Shown here piece after piece: positions 34,111 through 43,035 of a DNA stretch of 64,000 nucleotides. Numbering within the stretch: position 1 is the stretch's first letter; each line of letters begins with the position of its first letter. The notes beneath the pieces were generated by a model that saw only the letters and a list, made by a program, of their open reading frames with translations, did not search any database and was not told where the DNA came from. The stretch comes from JAKQDH01 sp029558835 (GTDB taxonomy: Bacteria; Planctomycetota; Phycisphaerae; UBA1845), in contig DAOQSN010000014.1 of the NCBI GenBank assembly GCA_035356615.1, forward strand, positions 1-64,000, given 5' to 3'. A program made the translations under genes and the position numbers.

Positions 34111-34449
34111 ACCCTTTCCTGGAACCGCTCACCCGATGTGCAATCGAACGCCCGCGCTCCGCGTCGGCGCCGCCGGACTCTCCGTACCTTGGGCGCCAAA
34201 CCCGGCGTAAGTGTAAACCATTCTCCGCGACGGGTCAACCAAGCAGCGGGGGCGGAGCCGCATTCGACCCCGCCCCCGTCAACTTCTTACACCTCACGTC
34301 CGCCTCCGAGCCCGAGCGGAAGCGAGTGGGCCCATCCGAGCCCTGGCGGAGGCGAGCGGGCATCCCTGCCCGACCGCCGGCAAACGTTTGCAGAGCACCC
34401 CGCAACGGGAAAACCCGGGGGCCGTGCCCAAGCTCGCCGCAGGGCGCCA
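34111..34449. other. Intergenic spacer with imperfect direct repeats
   Basis: Part of the 507-base gap between secDF and the LysM gene. Two imperfect direct repeats near 34305-34365 (CCGAGCCC ... GAGCGGAAGCGAG and a variant with GGCGGAGGCGAG) lie next to the family B element. No gene was recognised. Confidence 0.45.
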
Positions 34450-34546
34450 TGCCCAAGCTCGCCGCAGGCGAGCGCTGGCATGCTGCTCGAACGTCCATGC
34501 ACCCGTCTGGACGGCATGGCGGCGCTGCGCTTGGCCATGCCACCCA
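34450..34546. repeat. Family B palindromic element (copy 2, full length)
   Basis: The element starts CCATGCCCAAGC, runs through a GCGAGCGCTGGCATGC arm and about 30 variable bases, and ends in the 33-base core at 34513-34545 (one mismatch to the copy at 52571). Both ends can fold into hairpins around GGCATGG/CCATGCC. A partial tandem copy of the first arm lies just before it at about 34425. Confidence 0.7.
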
Positions 34547-34617
34547 CCGGGCATGGCCATGCCAGCCGCGCCGCAGCGCCGGTCGGTCCGCGGCGTGACC
34601 GGGTCAACCCGCCCGCG

Positions 34618-37600
34618 TCAACGGGCGCCCATCGCCGGCTGCGCCCCGGTCACGGCGTACCCGCGCTGGGCACGGAAGGCACCAATCAGGTATGCCAGCA
34701 CCGCCAACCCCACCAGCACCAACCGCACCGCCGGGCTGTCCGCCAGGACCATGATCATGCCAATAGCGCCCAGCAGGACAATGATCAGCGTAACATGGAT
34801 CAACGCCTTCGGGCGATAGAGCAGGGGCGCAGCGATCGCAATCGAGCTGTACGTCCCCACACCCACGCCCACCAGCAGCGCGAACGCAAACCCGTGCACG
34901 CCCTGCCCGCCGAACACGTAGAGCAGGAACACCACCAGCAAAGTGGTGAACGACGTCAGCAACGTCCGCGACAGCGTCTGGTTGATGCTGTTGTTGATGA
35001 TGGCCGGTGACAACGCCCCCAGCCGACCCCGGTTCTCCCGAATCCGGTCGAACACCACGATGGTATCGTTGAGGCTGTACCCGATGACCGTCAGAAGGGA
35101 CGCCATCATCGCCAGGTCGATCTTGAAGTCCGACAGCGCCAGCGCCCGGCCGATGAATGTGTCGTGCAGGTAGTGACTGGCCGTCACCAGCCCCAGCGTG
35201 ATCGACACGTCGTGCACCAGAGCCACGACGGCCGCCAGCCCAAAGTGGGCGGTCCCGAACCGCAGCCAGATGTACGCCAGGATGGCCACCAGCGCCACCG
35301 CCACCGCGAAGATCGCCTGCTCCTGGACCTGACCCGCCACCTGCGGCTCGAAGTTGGTCACTTTGTTGAGCGAGCGGGTGTGTTCCAGGGCGGCCGTCAC
35401 CTGCGCCAGCTCGACCTCGGCAAGCTGAGACTCCCACGCTTGTGGGTCGTCGTCGTAGAGCAGCGCGGGATCGCCGACACACACGGCGAACTCGCGGTAG
35501 CCCTGCTGCCCGTCCGCCCGGCTCAGGGGGGCACCGAGGGGAATGACGGCCGAGTCACGCGCCTGGTACTGCTCGAACTCCGGCTGCAGCCGGATCTCCC
35601 GCAAGCGCCGTTCCAGTTCGGCCACCGTGACCGGCTCCTCCTTGGGGTCGAGCGTGACCTGCATGGCCACCCCGCCCTTGAAGCGCCGGACCTCGAACCC
35701 CGCGTCTCCACCCAGCACGTCGGAGAGATACTGATCGTCGAACTCAATCACGAAATACCGGGCCCGAGTCGTCTCGGTGTCTTCCCGCAGGGTGAAGCTC
35801 AGGGCGCGTTCGATTTTGAGCTTGTCGCTCAAGGCCGCCACCACCGCCGCCTGCACCAGCGGGCGATTCGTTTCCACCGTGACGATTTCGTACGAGGACG
35901 CCGGACGCCCCTCGACCATCAGGTCCGTGACCGATTGCACCCGGGCGTTGCGCAGATGGTCCGCCGCCCGCCGGGCCGCGGTCGCCGCGTCCGTCAACCG
36001 CTGCTGGAACGTCTCTACGGTCAAGGTTCCGGGTTTGGCGGTGAACGTCGCCGACCGACCCGAGGTCTGGATGCCCCCCCGTTCGAGGTCCGCCTCCAGG
36101 ACGCCGCGCAGCAGCGTGGCCAACTCCTCGCCGGTCAGGTCCGGTGAACTGACCACGAACTGTCCCGCCGTGTCCCCCGCCTCCACGCGGGCCGCCTGCA
36201 CCTGCTCAGCCGCCCGCCGCAGCCAGTTCACGGCAGAAGGCGTCCCCGAGGCGGTCGAGGTCACGGCCTGACTGACCTGCTCGTCCGTCAGTTCCACGCC
36301 CTCGCGCAGGTCGATCTGCACGGTCGTGCCCCCGAGGAACTCGATGTCGTACAGCGCCTCGCGGTTCGAGCTGCTCACCCAGGCGAAGAGCCCCGCGCCG
36401 CCGAGCACGCAGATCAGCGACACCGGCCAGAACTTCGCGCGCAGCGCCAGCCAGTTCACCTGCGGCACGCCGATGATCCGGCGCATCGAGAAGTCCTTCA
36501 ACCAGCCGATGCTGATCAGCGAGTTGAAGGCCAGCCGCGTCACGAACAGGGCCGTGAACATGCTCGTTGTGATCCCCACCCCCAGCGTCGTGGCGAACCC
36601 CTTGACCTCCTCGCTGCCCATGAAGCCCAGCACCACGCAGGTGATCAGCGTGGTCAGGTTGGCGTCCAAGATCGTCGAAAACGCCTTGTCGTACCCGGCG
36701 TTCAGCGCCTTGCGGAACGTGACCCCGCGGTCGCGCTCCTCGCGCACCCGCTCGAAGATCAGCACGTTGGCGTCCACGGCCATACCCACCGTCAGGATCA
36801 CGCCCGCGATGCCGGGCAGCGTGAAGGTGGACTGCGTGAGCGCCATGACGCACAGAATGAACAGCACGTTCAAAGTCACCGCCACGTCGGCCATGCCGCC
36901 CGCCGCGATCCCGTAGTAGAACGCCATGAAGCCGATCACCAGCACGAACGCCAGCAACGTGGAGTTGAGACCCTTGGTCCGGTTGGTCAGGCCCAGGCTG
37001 GGCCCGATGGTCTTCTCCATCAACGGCGTCTCTTTCAACCGCGCCGGCAGCGCTCCCGCCTGCAACGTGCGGGCAAGGTCCTGTACCTGCTCGACGGAGA
37101 AGTTGCCGCTGATCTGACAGCTCTCCCCGATGCGTTCCTGAATGGTGGCGTGGGACATGGCCACGCCGTCCAGGAAGATGCAAAGCTGCCGCTGGACGTT
37201 CGCGCCCGTCAGTTCGCCGAACAGGCTCCCCCCACGCGGGTCCAGGATGAAGTGCACCACGTTCTTGCCGCTCAGCGGGTCGCGGTCAGGATAGGCGCGC
37301 CGCAGGCTCCAGCGCGTTTCCTGACCCTGGCGCCCCGTCAGCATCCCAAACTCCGGATCGTTGTGCGTCAGGGCGTAGTGGCGCCCCGCGTATGCCTCCA
37401 CGATCGGCTTCGCCGGGTTGGTCTTCGCCTGCTCGAACTGGCTCAGGTTGTCGACGTGCATGAAGTCGAGAACGTTGTGCACCGGGAACCAGCGGTAACG
37501 GTCCCCCGCCTTGGGACGTGGACCGACGCGCTGCAACTGCTCCACGTACCGCCCGATGTCCTGCTTCAACTGCGGATCATTCGACTTGGTCATCGTCGGC

Positions 37601-38439
37601 TGGGCTGGGTCGCGGTCCGCCAGGATGCGGAACTCCAGCACCCCCGCCCCCTTCAGCCGCCGCTTCAGGTCCGCCGGGTCCTCCAGATCGGCCTTGTATG
37701 CATGCCACGCGTCGTAGGCCTTCGCCGCTGCACTCAGCGGTTGGCCGTTCTCCGGCGAATCGTACGCCGGGTACTCGGCCCGGAGCTTCTGGAGCTCCGG
37801 GTCCCGGGCCGTCCCGGCCGCCATGTCCAGCAAGTCCGTGAGGCGATTGAGCGGCAGAGTCGTCGCCAGCACGGCCCGCATCGCTTCCTCATACTCGTCC
37901 CGCGCCCGGTCCAGGGCCACGGGATCCTCGGCACGCTGGGCGGCCTGGAAGGCGTCGTACTTCTGTGCCACCGCCTCCAGCAGGGCTCCTCGCTCGGGCA
38001 CGCCGCGACGCAACGCCTCCAACTTCCCGGGACGCTCGCTCGCCGGCGCGTTCAGGGCGCTCTCCACCTCAAACCGCTTGACCCCCATCTCCAGGAGCCG
38101 TGCCTGGGCGGCGTTGTAGGCCGCCCGCCGGTCCAGAGCCCGCGCCGTCGGACGCGGCATGCGAATCTCCAGCCGGTTGTTGCCAATGGGACGCCATTCG
38201 AGGTTCAGCCGTGCCCCCGGATCGACCCGTTCCTTCAGAATCTCCGTCACCCGACCGGCCAGCCCGCGCTGCTCCTCCGGCCCCAAACCGGTGGTGTCAA
38301 TCTCAAACAGCAGGCTCGTCCCGCCGACCAGATCGATGCCGCCTTTCAGCTTCTCACTCGGGGGATAGATGTAGGTGAGTGCGAAGACCACCAACACGAT
38401 CACAAACAGCCATTTGTACAGACGATTCGAATCGCTCAT
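34618..38439 (-). CDS. secDF: SecD-SecF fusion, protein export accessory
   Basis: Proton-driven partner of SecYEG that pulls exported proteins out of the translocon; 1,273 residues, 12 predicted membrane helices. The SecD half opens with one helix, then P1 (GGIDLVGGTSLLFEID), and ends in helices with VGMAVDANVLIFERVREER. The SecF half starts near residue 690 (YDIEFLGGTTVQIDLREG) and contains GYSLNDTIVVFDRIRENRG. Two periplasmic parts are oversized: SecD has a helical insertion of about 200 residues in P1, and the SecF periplasmic domain is about 370 residues where E. coli has about 100. Fused SecDF is common in Planctomycetota and some Gram-positives. No yajC gene is recognisable upstream. 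Confidence 0.93.
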   Translation of the reverse strand: MSDSNRLYKWLFVIVLVVFALTYIYPPSEKLKGGIDLVGGTSLLFEIDTTGLGPEEQRGLAGRVTEILKERVDPGARLNLEWRPIGNNRLEIRMPRPTARALDRRAAYNAAQARLLEMGVKRFEVESALNAPASERPGKLEALRRGVPERGALLEAVAQKYDAFQAAQRAEDPVALDRARDEYEEAMRAVLATTLPLNRLTDLLDMAAGTARDPELQKLRAEYPAYDSPENGQPLSAAAKAYDAWHAYKADLEDPADLKRRLKGAGVLEFRILADRDPAQPTMTKSNDPQLKQDIGRYVEQLQRVGPRPKAGDRYRWFPVHNVLDFMHVDNLSQFEQAKTNPAKPIVEAYAGRHYALTHNDPEFGMLTGRQGQETRWSLRRAYPDRDPLSGKNVVHFILDPRGGSLFGELTGANVQRQLCIFLDGVAMSHATIQERIGESCQISGNFSVEQVQDLARTLQAGALPARLKETPLMEKTIGPSLGLTNRTKGLNSTLLAFVLVIGFMAFYYGIAAGGMADVAVTLNVLFILCVMALTQSTFTLPGIAGVILTVGMAVDANVLIFERVREERDRGVTFRKALNAGYDKAFSTILDANLTTLITCVVLGFMGSEEVKGFATTLGVGITTSMFTALFVTRLAFNSLISIGWLKDFSMRRIIGVPQVNWLALRAKFWPVSLICVLGGAGLFAWVSSSNREALYDIEFLGGTTVQIDLREGVELTDEQVSQAVTSTASGTPSAVNWLRRAAEQVQAARVEAGDTAGQFVVSSPDLTGEELATLLRGVLEADLERGGIQTSGRSATFTAKPGTLTVETFQQRLTDAATAARRAADHLRNARVQSVTDLMVEGRPASSYEIVTVETNRPLVQAAVVAALSDKLKIERALSFTLREDTETTRARYFVIEFDDQYLSDVLGGDAGFEVRRFKGGVAMQVTLDPKEEPVTVAELERRLREIRLQPEFEQYQARDSAVIPLGAPLSRADGQQGYREFAVCVGDPALLYDDDPQAWESQLAEVELAQVTAALEHTRSLNKVTNFEPQVAGQVQEQAIFAVAVALVAILAYIWLRFGTAHFGLAAVVALVHDVSITLGLVTASHYLHDTFIGRALALSDFKIDLAMMASLLTVIGYSLNDTIVVFDRIRENRGRLGALSPAIINNSINQTLSRTLLTSFTTLLVVFLLYVFGGQGVHGFAFALLVGVGVGTYSSIAIAAPLLYRPKALIHVTLIIVLLGAIGMIMVLADSPAVRLVLVGLAVLAYLIGAFRAQRGYAVTGAQPAMGAR

Positions 38440-38544
38440 GCGAAAAGCTCCGTCCCGGCGCCTGCCTGCGCCGGGCGCGAGATGTTCATCGACTACATAA
38501 AGAACGGAAAAGCAGATTTCCGCGGCCCCGACTCGGCCGCGACC

Positions 38545-39078
38545 CTACCCGCATGGTGCCCGGCAAAGCAGACCCGCCGCAGGCGGCCCCTGCGCCTGCT
38601 TCTTGGGTGCCAGTAACGAAATGTCCCGCGGCGGCAGACTGCCTCGATCGAACCTCGGCACGTCGCGGCGCCCGGAGCCACCCGCCGAAGCCGTGGTCAC
38701 GCCACGCCAGGCCGCGGTCGAACCGGCGGTACCAATCCAAGGGGTTCGCGCCTTCCCGCCGCCCCCGTCCGGCTGCGCGAATACGCGCTGGGCCGACCCC
38801 AGGTCAGGCTGGGGCTCTTCGTCCGCTGTCCCCTCCTCCGAGCGGCCCTCTGTCGGCCCAGCGCATTCGCCTGGCTTCGTGGCAGGGGCGTTCCGGCCGT
38901 GGCACCAACCGGTGCATTCACCGCTAACACTTGGCGACACGTTCGCCCGAGGACGTGACCCGGCACCCGCTTGCGCCTGTTGAGCATTCTCTAAAGTAAG
39001 ACACAAACTCATCGCTCCGAGGAGAGCGACGAGCCGTACACGCACCGGATGGGCGTACCAACCGAGCATGGGCACCAT
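38545..39078 (-). CDS. Hypothetical secreted protein, doubtful
   Basis: An open frame of 177 residues from ATG 39078. It begins MVPMLGWYAHPVRVRLVALLGAMSLCL, which could be a signal peptide, followed by a Gly/Arg/Pro/Glu-rich, mostly disordered chain. It resembles no family I know and its composition is close to chance translation of GC-rich DNA. The only support is the plausible signal sequence and its place upstream of secDF on the same strand. It might equally be noncoding leader sequence. Confidence 0.25.
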   Translation of the reverse strand: MVPMLGWYAHPVRVRLVALLGAMSLCLTLENAQQAQAGAGSRPRANVSPSVSGECTGWCHGRNAPATKPGECAGPTEGRSEEGTADEEPQPDLGSAQRVFAQPDGGGGKARTPWIGTAGSTAAWRGVTTASAGGSGRRDVPRFDRGSLPPRDISLLAPKKQAQGPPAAGLLCRAPCG

Positions 39079-39272
39079 TATAGAAGCCCCCCGCCCCCGG
39101 GCAATGCCACGGCACTGGCCGGCCTGACGACAACCGCCCCGGCAAGCGCCCCCGCGCCCCGACTGATACCCCGCGGCGCAATTGCCTGACGCCGCCGAAG
39201 GTTGCATCGTCGCCCACACTGGAGAATCCCGGAAACCTCGCATTAATTCGTGGATTTCGTCAGTCGCCACCC

Positions 39273-39309
39273 TATAATTGTACTCTGGTACCCACGCTCG
39301 AGCGTGGGT
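39273..39309 (+). promoter_or_regulatory. TATAAT box followed by a perfect 20-bp palindrome
   Basis: A consensus -10 box TATAAT is at 39273-39278. From 39290 to 39309 lies ACCCACGCTCGAGCGTGGGT, an exact palindrome, where transcription should begin. No good -35 is visible. The arrangement suits a repressor operator for the downstream DUF2617 gene, or a 5' stem in its mRNA. Confidence 0.5.
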
Positions 39310-39328
39310 GGGATTGAAGGGTCTGGAA

Positions 39329-39895
39329 TTGGAACGAGGGCGAGTTCGACAGCGCGTTGATGACCTGTGCTTCTGCCTGTACCAGAGGCCGATCCACCCG
39401 GAGTTTTTCCATATTCACCGGGTACGGAGGATCGAGCAGGCCAGGTACACTGCGGAGATTTGGGTTGTCGGGCTAGCCCATTCAGTGACACTGCAATGCG
39501 GCGACCAGATTCTCACGGAGCTGCTCACAGACGATAGCGAGGCGCTGCCGAAAAGTGGCTTGGCGACGTCGTTCCGGTTCCGCGGTGAGCGCGACCACGT
39601 CCAGACGTTCACGAAGGGGCTCAGGTACATCCTGTCCACGCAGGTGGAACGGCTGACACCGCAGATCTTTCCCGCGACCCATCGTGATTATGTGCACTAC
39701 GCCCAGACACGGGGAATCTTCGTCTTGTTTAAAGAGTGGGAACACGACGGCCTGTGTCCCTTCACATTCATCGACTTTGACGCCCGTGACCATGAGCTGC
39801 ATGTCCACGCATTCCACGCGTTTCCTGAAGATCTCACGCTGCTGAAAACGCAGTCTATTTTCGAGATCGGGCGCCGCTCGGCAGACTCGTATTGA
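39329..39895 (+). CDS. DUF2617 family protein
   Basis: A protein of about 188 residues whose function is not established. It matches the DUF2617 pattern as I recall it: LCFCLYQRPIHPEFF near the start, a central GERDHVQ with RYILSTQVE, and the closing HVHAFHAFPEDLTLLKTQS-F. No signal peptide or membrane helix is present, so it is probably cytoplasmic. The TTG at 39329 is preferred because GAAGGG lies seven bases before it; the frame is open upstream to a TTG at 39278, but that start would sit on the predicted -10 box and palindrome. The gene appears monocistronic. Confidence 0.72.
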   Translation: MERGRVRQRVDDLCFCLYQRPIHPEFFHIHRVRRIEQARYTAEIWVVGLAHSVTLQCGDQILTELLTDDSEALPKSGLATSFRFRGERDHVQTFTKGLRYILSTQVERLTPQIFPATHRDYVHYAQTRGIFVLFKEWEHDGLCPFTFIDFDARDHELHVHAFHAFPEDLTLLKTQSIFEIGRRSADSY

Positions 39896-40141
39896 CGCAC
39901 GCCCCTGCCCCTCGCTCGCCCCGTACGCCCAATTGGTTTTGGCGGGGTACCAAGCGTACTTCCGGCACCCCAAACGCCCCCCAGAGGATCCCAGCCGTGC
40001 CGTGCCCATTGGCTTGAGGCGGGCTGGAAACCGATACGTCAACTGAGGCAGCCGGCGAACCCACGCGGTGGGTCGCCGCCGAAAAGCCAGTGCCGATGCA
40101 GGGGCGGAACGCACTCCGGCCGCGTGGGTGAGGGCTGACGA

Positions 40142-41155
40142 GTGGAGGCACAAAGCCAAACCGAGAGGCGAGAGGCGTCCGACGGCAACGGAGGGCTTAC
40201 GCGTCGCCGTTTCCTCTGTGGCGTGGCCGCGACCGCCGGAATGGGTTGGCTCCCTTCCGCACGGGCGGGTTCGGGGCGCGATCGGCTGACCCTGCCGCCC
40301 AACACTCCCCCGGCCGAGGTCGTCGTCGTTAAGTCGGAGCACGTGTTTGCGAACGATAGCGTGCACACGGTTCTTCTGGCGGAATTGCTTGGCAACCTGC
40401 TGATGACGCTGACGGGCACCGGCAATGAGAGGCAAGCCTGGCAGGCCGTCCTGCGACCGGACGATGTGATTGGGCTCAAGTTCAACCAGTCCGGGCAGAG
40501 TGTGCTGGGAACGACGCCGGCCGTGGCGGATGCGCTGATCCGGTCCCTGATCGTGGCCGGCTGGCCAACGGAACAGATTGTCTGCATCGAGGCCCCAGCG
40601 GAGACGTTGGCCTGCCACCGTACGCAGGCGGCGTGGACCGGTTACGATAGCGCTCCTACGGATTTTGGAAGCGGATCTGACCACTTCGCGTTGGTGCTTC
40701 GCCAGATTACCGCTTTGATCGACGTTGCGTTTCTAAAGTCGCACAACATTGCCGGGATGACAGGCTGCCTGAAGAACCTCTCGCACGGACTCGTGCAGCA
40801 TCCCGCCCGGTACCACGGCAACGGCTGCGCGCCCTACATTGGGGACATCGTGGCGGCCGAGCCGATCCGCTCGAAGCTGCGGCTGTGCGTAGTTGACGGG
40901 CTGCGGGTGCCGTACGCAGGGGGTCCGACACCCAGGCCGGAGGCGACGACGAACGCCGGTTTGCTCATGGTTGCCAAGGATCCAGTGGCTGCGGACAGCG
41001 TCGGATTGGGCATTCTGAACGGAATCCGGCGTGAGCGCGAGTTGGAGCCAATCGCGCGCTCGGCGGAGCACTTGCCGTATCTAGCGGGCGCCCACCGGGC
41101 TGGAGTGGGCATCGCCCTGCCCGCCGGGATTCGGGTGACGCGGTTGTCCGGCTAG
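40142..41155 (+). CDS. Tat-exported DUF362 protein
   Basis: A 337-residue protein with a twin-arginine signal (TRRRFLCGVAATAG, residues about 20-33), so it should be exported folded to the periplasm. The body matches the DUF362 family: VVVVKSEHVF near the start, DVIGLKFNQSG, IDVAFLKSHNIAGMTGCLKNLSHG in the middle, and LMVAKDPVAADSVGLGIL toward the end. Some DUF362 proteins carry Fe-S ferredoxin domains; this one has none, and few Cys. The biochemical role of the family is not settled. The GTG at 40142 is used as start. It is followed within 40 bases by the promoter of the next gene. Confidence 0.78.
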   Translation: MEAQSQTERREASDGNGGLTRRRFLCGVAATAGMGWLPSARAGSGRDRLTLPPNTPPAEVVVVKSEHVFANDSVHTVLLAELLGNLLMTLTGTGNERQAWQAVLRPDDVIGLKFNQSGQSVLGTTPAVADALIRSLIVAGWPTEQIVCIEAPAETLACHRTQAAWTGYDSAPTDFGSGSDHFALVLRQITALIDVAFLKSHNIAGMTGCLKNLSHGLVQHPARYHGNGCAPYIGDIVAAEPIRSKLRLCVVDGLRVPYAGGPTPRPEATTNAGLLMVAKDPVAADSVGLGILNGIRRERELEPIARSAEHLPYLAGAHRAGVGIALPAGIRVTRLSG

Positions 41156-41189
41156 GGGGGCGAACGCATCGAAATCCGTCCGACATTCC

Positions 41190-41218
41190 TTGACAGGCCC
41201 CTGGAACGGGGTTACGAT
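41190..41218 (+). promoter_or_regulatory. Predicted sigma70-type promoter of the prepilin-like gene
   Basis: TTGACA (41190-41195) and TACGAT (41213-41218) are 17 bases apart, a near-consensus promoter. It lies just past the DUF362 stop and about 570 bases before the next gene's GTG. Confidence 0.6.
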
Positions 41219-41224
41219 AATAGC

Positions 41225-41777
41225 GTGTGGTAGGTAGTGGGTGTGGGGCCCGATCGGCTCGCGCGTTGAGGTACGCGCGGTGTTTCATCCGGGTTGCCCG
41301 AGTTTATTGAAGCTATTCGTTTTCCGGTTCGTGTTGCTATTTTAGTTTCATACCCTTTTGTCTCGCCTCCACCTCCACCACCACAAGCAGCCGCGACCGC
41401 CGAATCCGATGGGCGGCAGCTCCTGCAAGGAGCGCGGCAGCCTGACTCACTCTCGTTGGGTGGGCGTACCGGCTGTACGTGCACGCGCCCGCACGAACGG
41501 GAAGGAGCCGGGCACGGGTTGTGCATGGAAGACAACGTGTGAAGCGGAGTCGCGTGCGCCGGCGCGGGTTGCGGCGGCGGGCGGGCTCGGCTTCGGGGTC
41601 GGGGTACAGGTGGCCGGCAGGCTGCATTGGGCAGCCTTCCCGGTCAGGGAATGGCGTCGGACTGCTGCGGTTCGGTTATCGGCCCGGAGGCTCGCCGGCA
41701 GGTGAGAGGAAAAGGGGCGCCGAACAAGCTGCGACACGTCCGAGGCGGAGATTTTGTTTAGCGTGCTTGTGGAGCAC
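41225..41777 (+). other. Long 5' leader of the prepilin-like gene
   Basis: About 560 bases without a convincing gene. An AT-rich patch (about 41300-41370) stands out against the surrounding GC-rich DNA. A leader this long suggests a structured untranslated region, but I cannot assign it to a riboswitch class. Confidence 0.4.
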
Positions 41778-41784
41778 AGGAGGT
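41778..41784 (+). promoter_or_regulatory. Consensus ribosome binding site fixing the GTG start at 41791
   Basis: AGGAGGT lies six bases before the GTG. It decides the start: the frame is open far upstream (to 41479), but that part is noncoding leader. Confidence 0.85.
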
Positions 41785-41790
41785 AACGCC

Positions 41791-42726
41791 GTGAGGCGAA
41801 AAAGGGCATTTACGCTAGTGGAACTACTGGTCGTGATCGCAATCATCGCGTTGCTGATCTCGATTTTGCTGCCGAGTCTCTCTCGCGCGCGCGAGTTGAG
41901 CAAGCGGCTGGTGTGCGGTTCGAACACCAAGAGCCTGGGCACGTCGTCGAAGATCTATGCGAATGACAACCAGGAGCGGTGGATGATACCGGGGTTCAAA
42001 CAGGCGGCGATCAATACCCCGGGCATCCAATACACGGATGGGGACAACGGACTGGTAGGCAACGACAACCGGACGCAGCAGTCGACCAAGGAGACGTCCA
42101 CGGCCCCTAACGCCGGGAGCACGCGTGTTTCAGTGACGCGGTCCTTCTGGATGCTGGTGCGGTCGGGTGAGGTCACGGTCAATCAGTTCATCTGCCCCAG
42201 CAGCGGGGACGTGATGGACGAGACGGAGAACGTGGACTTCTACTACGACTTCCTCTCGTATGTGAACATCAGTTATGGATACCAGGTGCCCTTCGGGCCG
42301 CGGGACACGCAGCCGCGGGAGGGTATGGACAACCGGCAGGTGGTCGCCGGCGACAAGGGACCGTGGTACGTTCAGGGCGGCGATCCCAACTGGAGCACCG
42401 GCGCGGCCGGACTCGTTACCGCCAACGACTCGCCGAAGGCATGGCGGACGTTCAACAGCCCCAATCACGGCGGATCGAGCAACGGTGAGGGCCAGAACCT
42501 CTTGTTTGCCGACGGGCACTCTTCGTTCATGCCCATGCCCGCCGTCGGGATCGACCATGACAACGTGTTTACGCTGATGGCGGACACCTGGACGCCGCAG
42601 TTGTACAACCTCCTGCATGGCGATGTACCGCTGAGGGGCCCCAACGGGTGGCCGTATCCGGGTATGCAGGCGTTTAATTCGACCAATACCGGGTATTCCT
42701 CGACCGATTCACTGATCTATCCGTAA
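41791..42726 (+). CDS. Prepilin-type protein with planctomycete-style H-X9-DG tail
   Basis: A 311-residue pseudopilin-like protein. The short leader MRRKRA is followed directly by FTLVELLVVIAIIALLISILLPSL, so prepilin peptidase would cleave before Phe7. Then comes AKxVCGSNTKSLG-like sequence typical of the very numerous prepilin-like proteins of Planctomycetota. The C-terminal part has HGGSSNGEGQNLLFADGHSSFMP, the H ... LFADGH signature of that group. Function is unknown; such proteins are proposed to form surface or periplasmic filaments and may be handled by a pseudopilus machine such as the one in this window (inference). Start fixed by AGGAGGT. Confidence 0.9.
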   Translation: MRRKRAFTLVELLVVIAIIALLISILLPSLSRARELSKRLVCGSNTKSLGTSSKIYANDNQERWMIPGFKQAAINTPGIQYTDGDNGLVGNDNRTQQSTKETSTAPNAGSTRVSVTRSFWMLVRSGEVTVNQFICPSSGDVMDETENVDFYYDFLSYVNISYGYQVPFGPRDTQPREGMDNRQVVAGDKGPWYVQGGDPNWSTGAAGLVTANDSPKAWRTFNSPNHGGSSNGEGQNLLFADGHSSFMPMPAVGIDHDNVFTLMADTWTPQLYNLLHGDVPLRGPNGWPYPGMQAFNSTNTGYSSTDSLIYP

Positions 42727-42762
42727 GGTCAGGCGTCGGGCGAGATGAGGTGCAAGGTAAGG

Positions 42763-42788
42763 GGCGGCAGGTGCTATCACCTGCCGCC
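42763..42788 (+). terminator. Strong hairpin after the prepilin-like gene
   Basis: GGCGGCAGGTG and CACCTGCCGCC form a perfect 11-bp stem with a four-base loop (CTAT), 37 bases past the stop. The following bases TCTTGCTTTGG are only partly T-rich, so termination may be imperfect. Confidence 0.65.
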
Positions 42789-43035
42789 TCTTGCTTTGGG
42801 GGCGACGGCAGCGCAGTCGGCCCGGTGCGGACGCCCCGAGAAGCAGCGTGCCAGGGGCGTTCCCCCTGAGGTGGGTGACGCGGACATGGTGGGATCGGCA
42901 GGTACCCCCTTCGGCCGCGGGAAGCTGCCGCTGTGGTTCGTAAGCCTGGCAGGCGGGCATGGTTGTTGACGGGCGGGTACGCAAAGCAGCGGGGCAAGGG
43001 CAAGCTGGAAGCAAGGCCGAGAACCTCGTCAGGGG
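42789..43035. other. Intergenic spacer before the Nudix gene
   Basis: No gene, repeat copy or promoter was recognised between the terminator hairpin and the Nudix open frame. Confidence 0.4.

Noticed and set aside
34287..34607. Overlapping small ORFs beginning MAKRSAA or similar
   Set aside because: They are translations of the family B repeat and not genes; the same peptide arises at each copy of the repeat.
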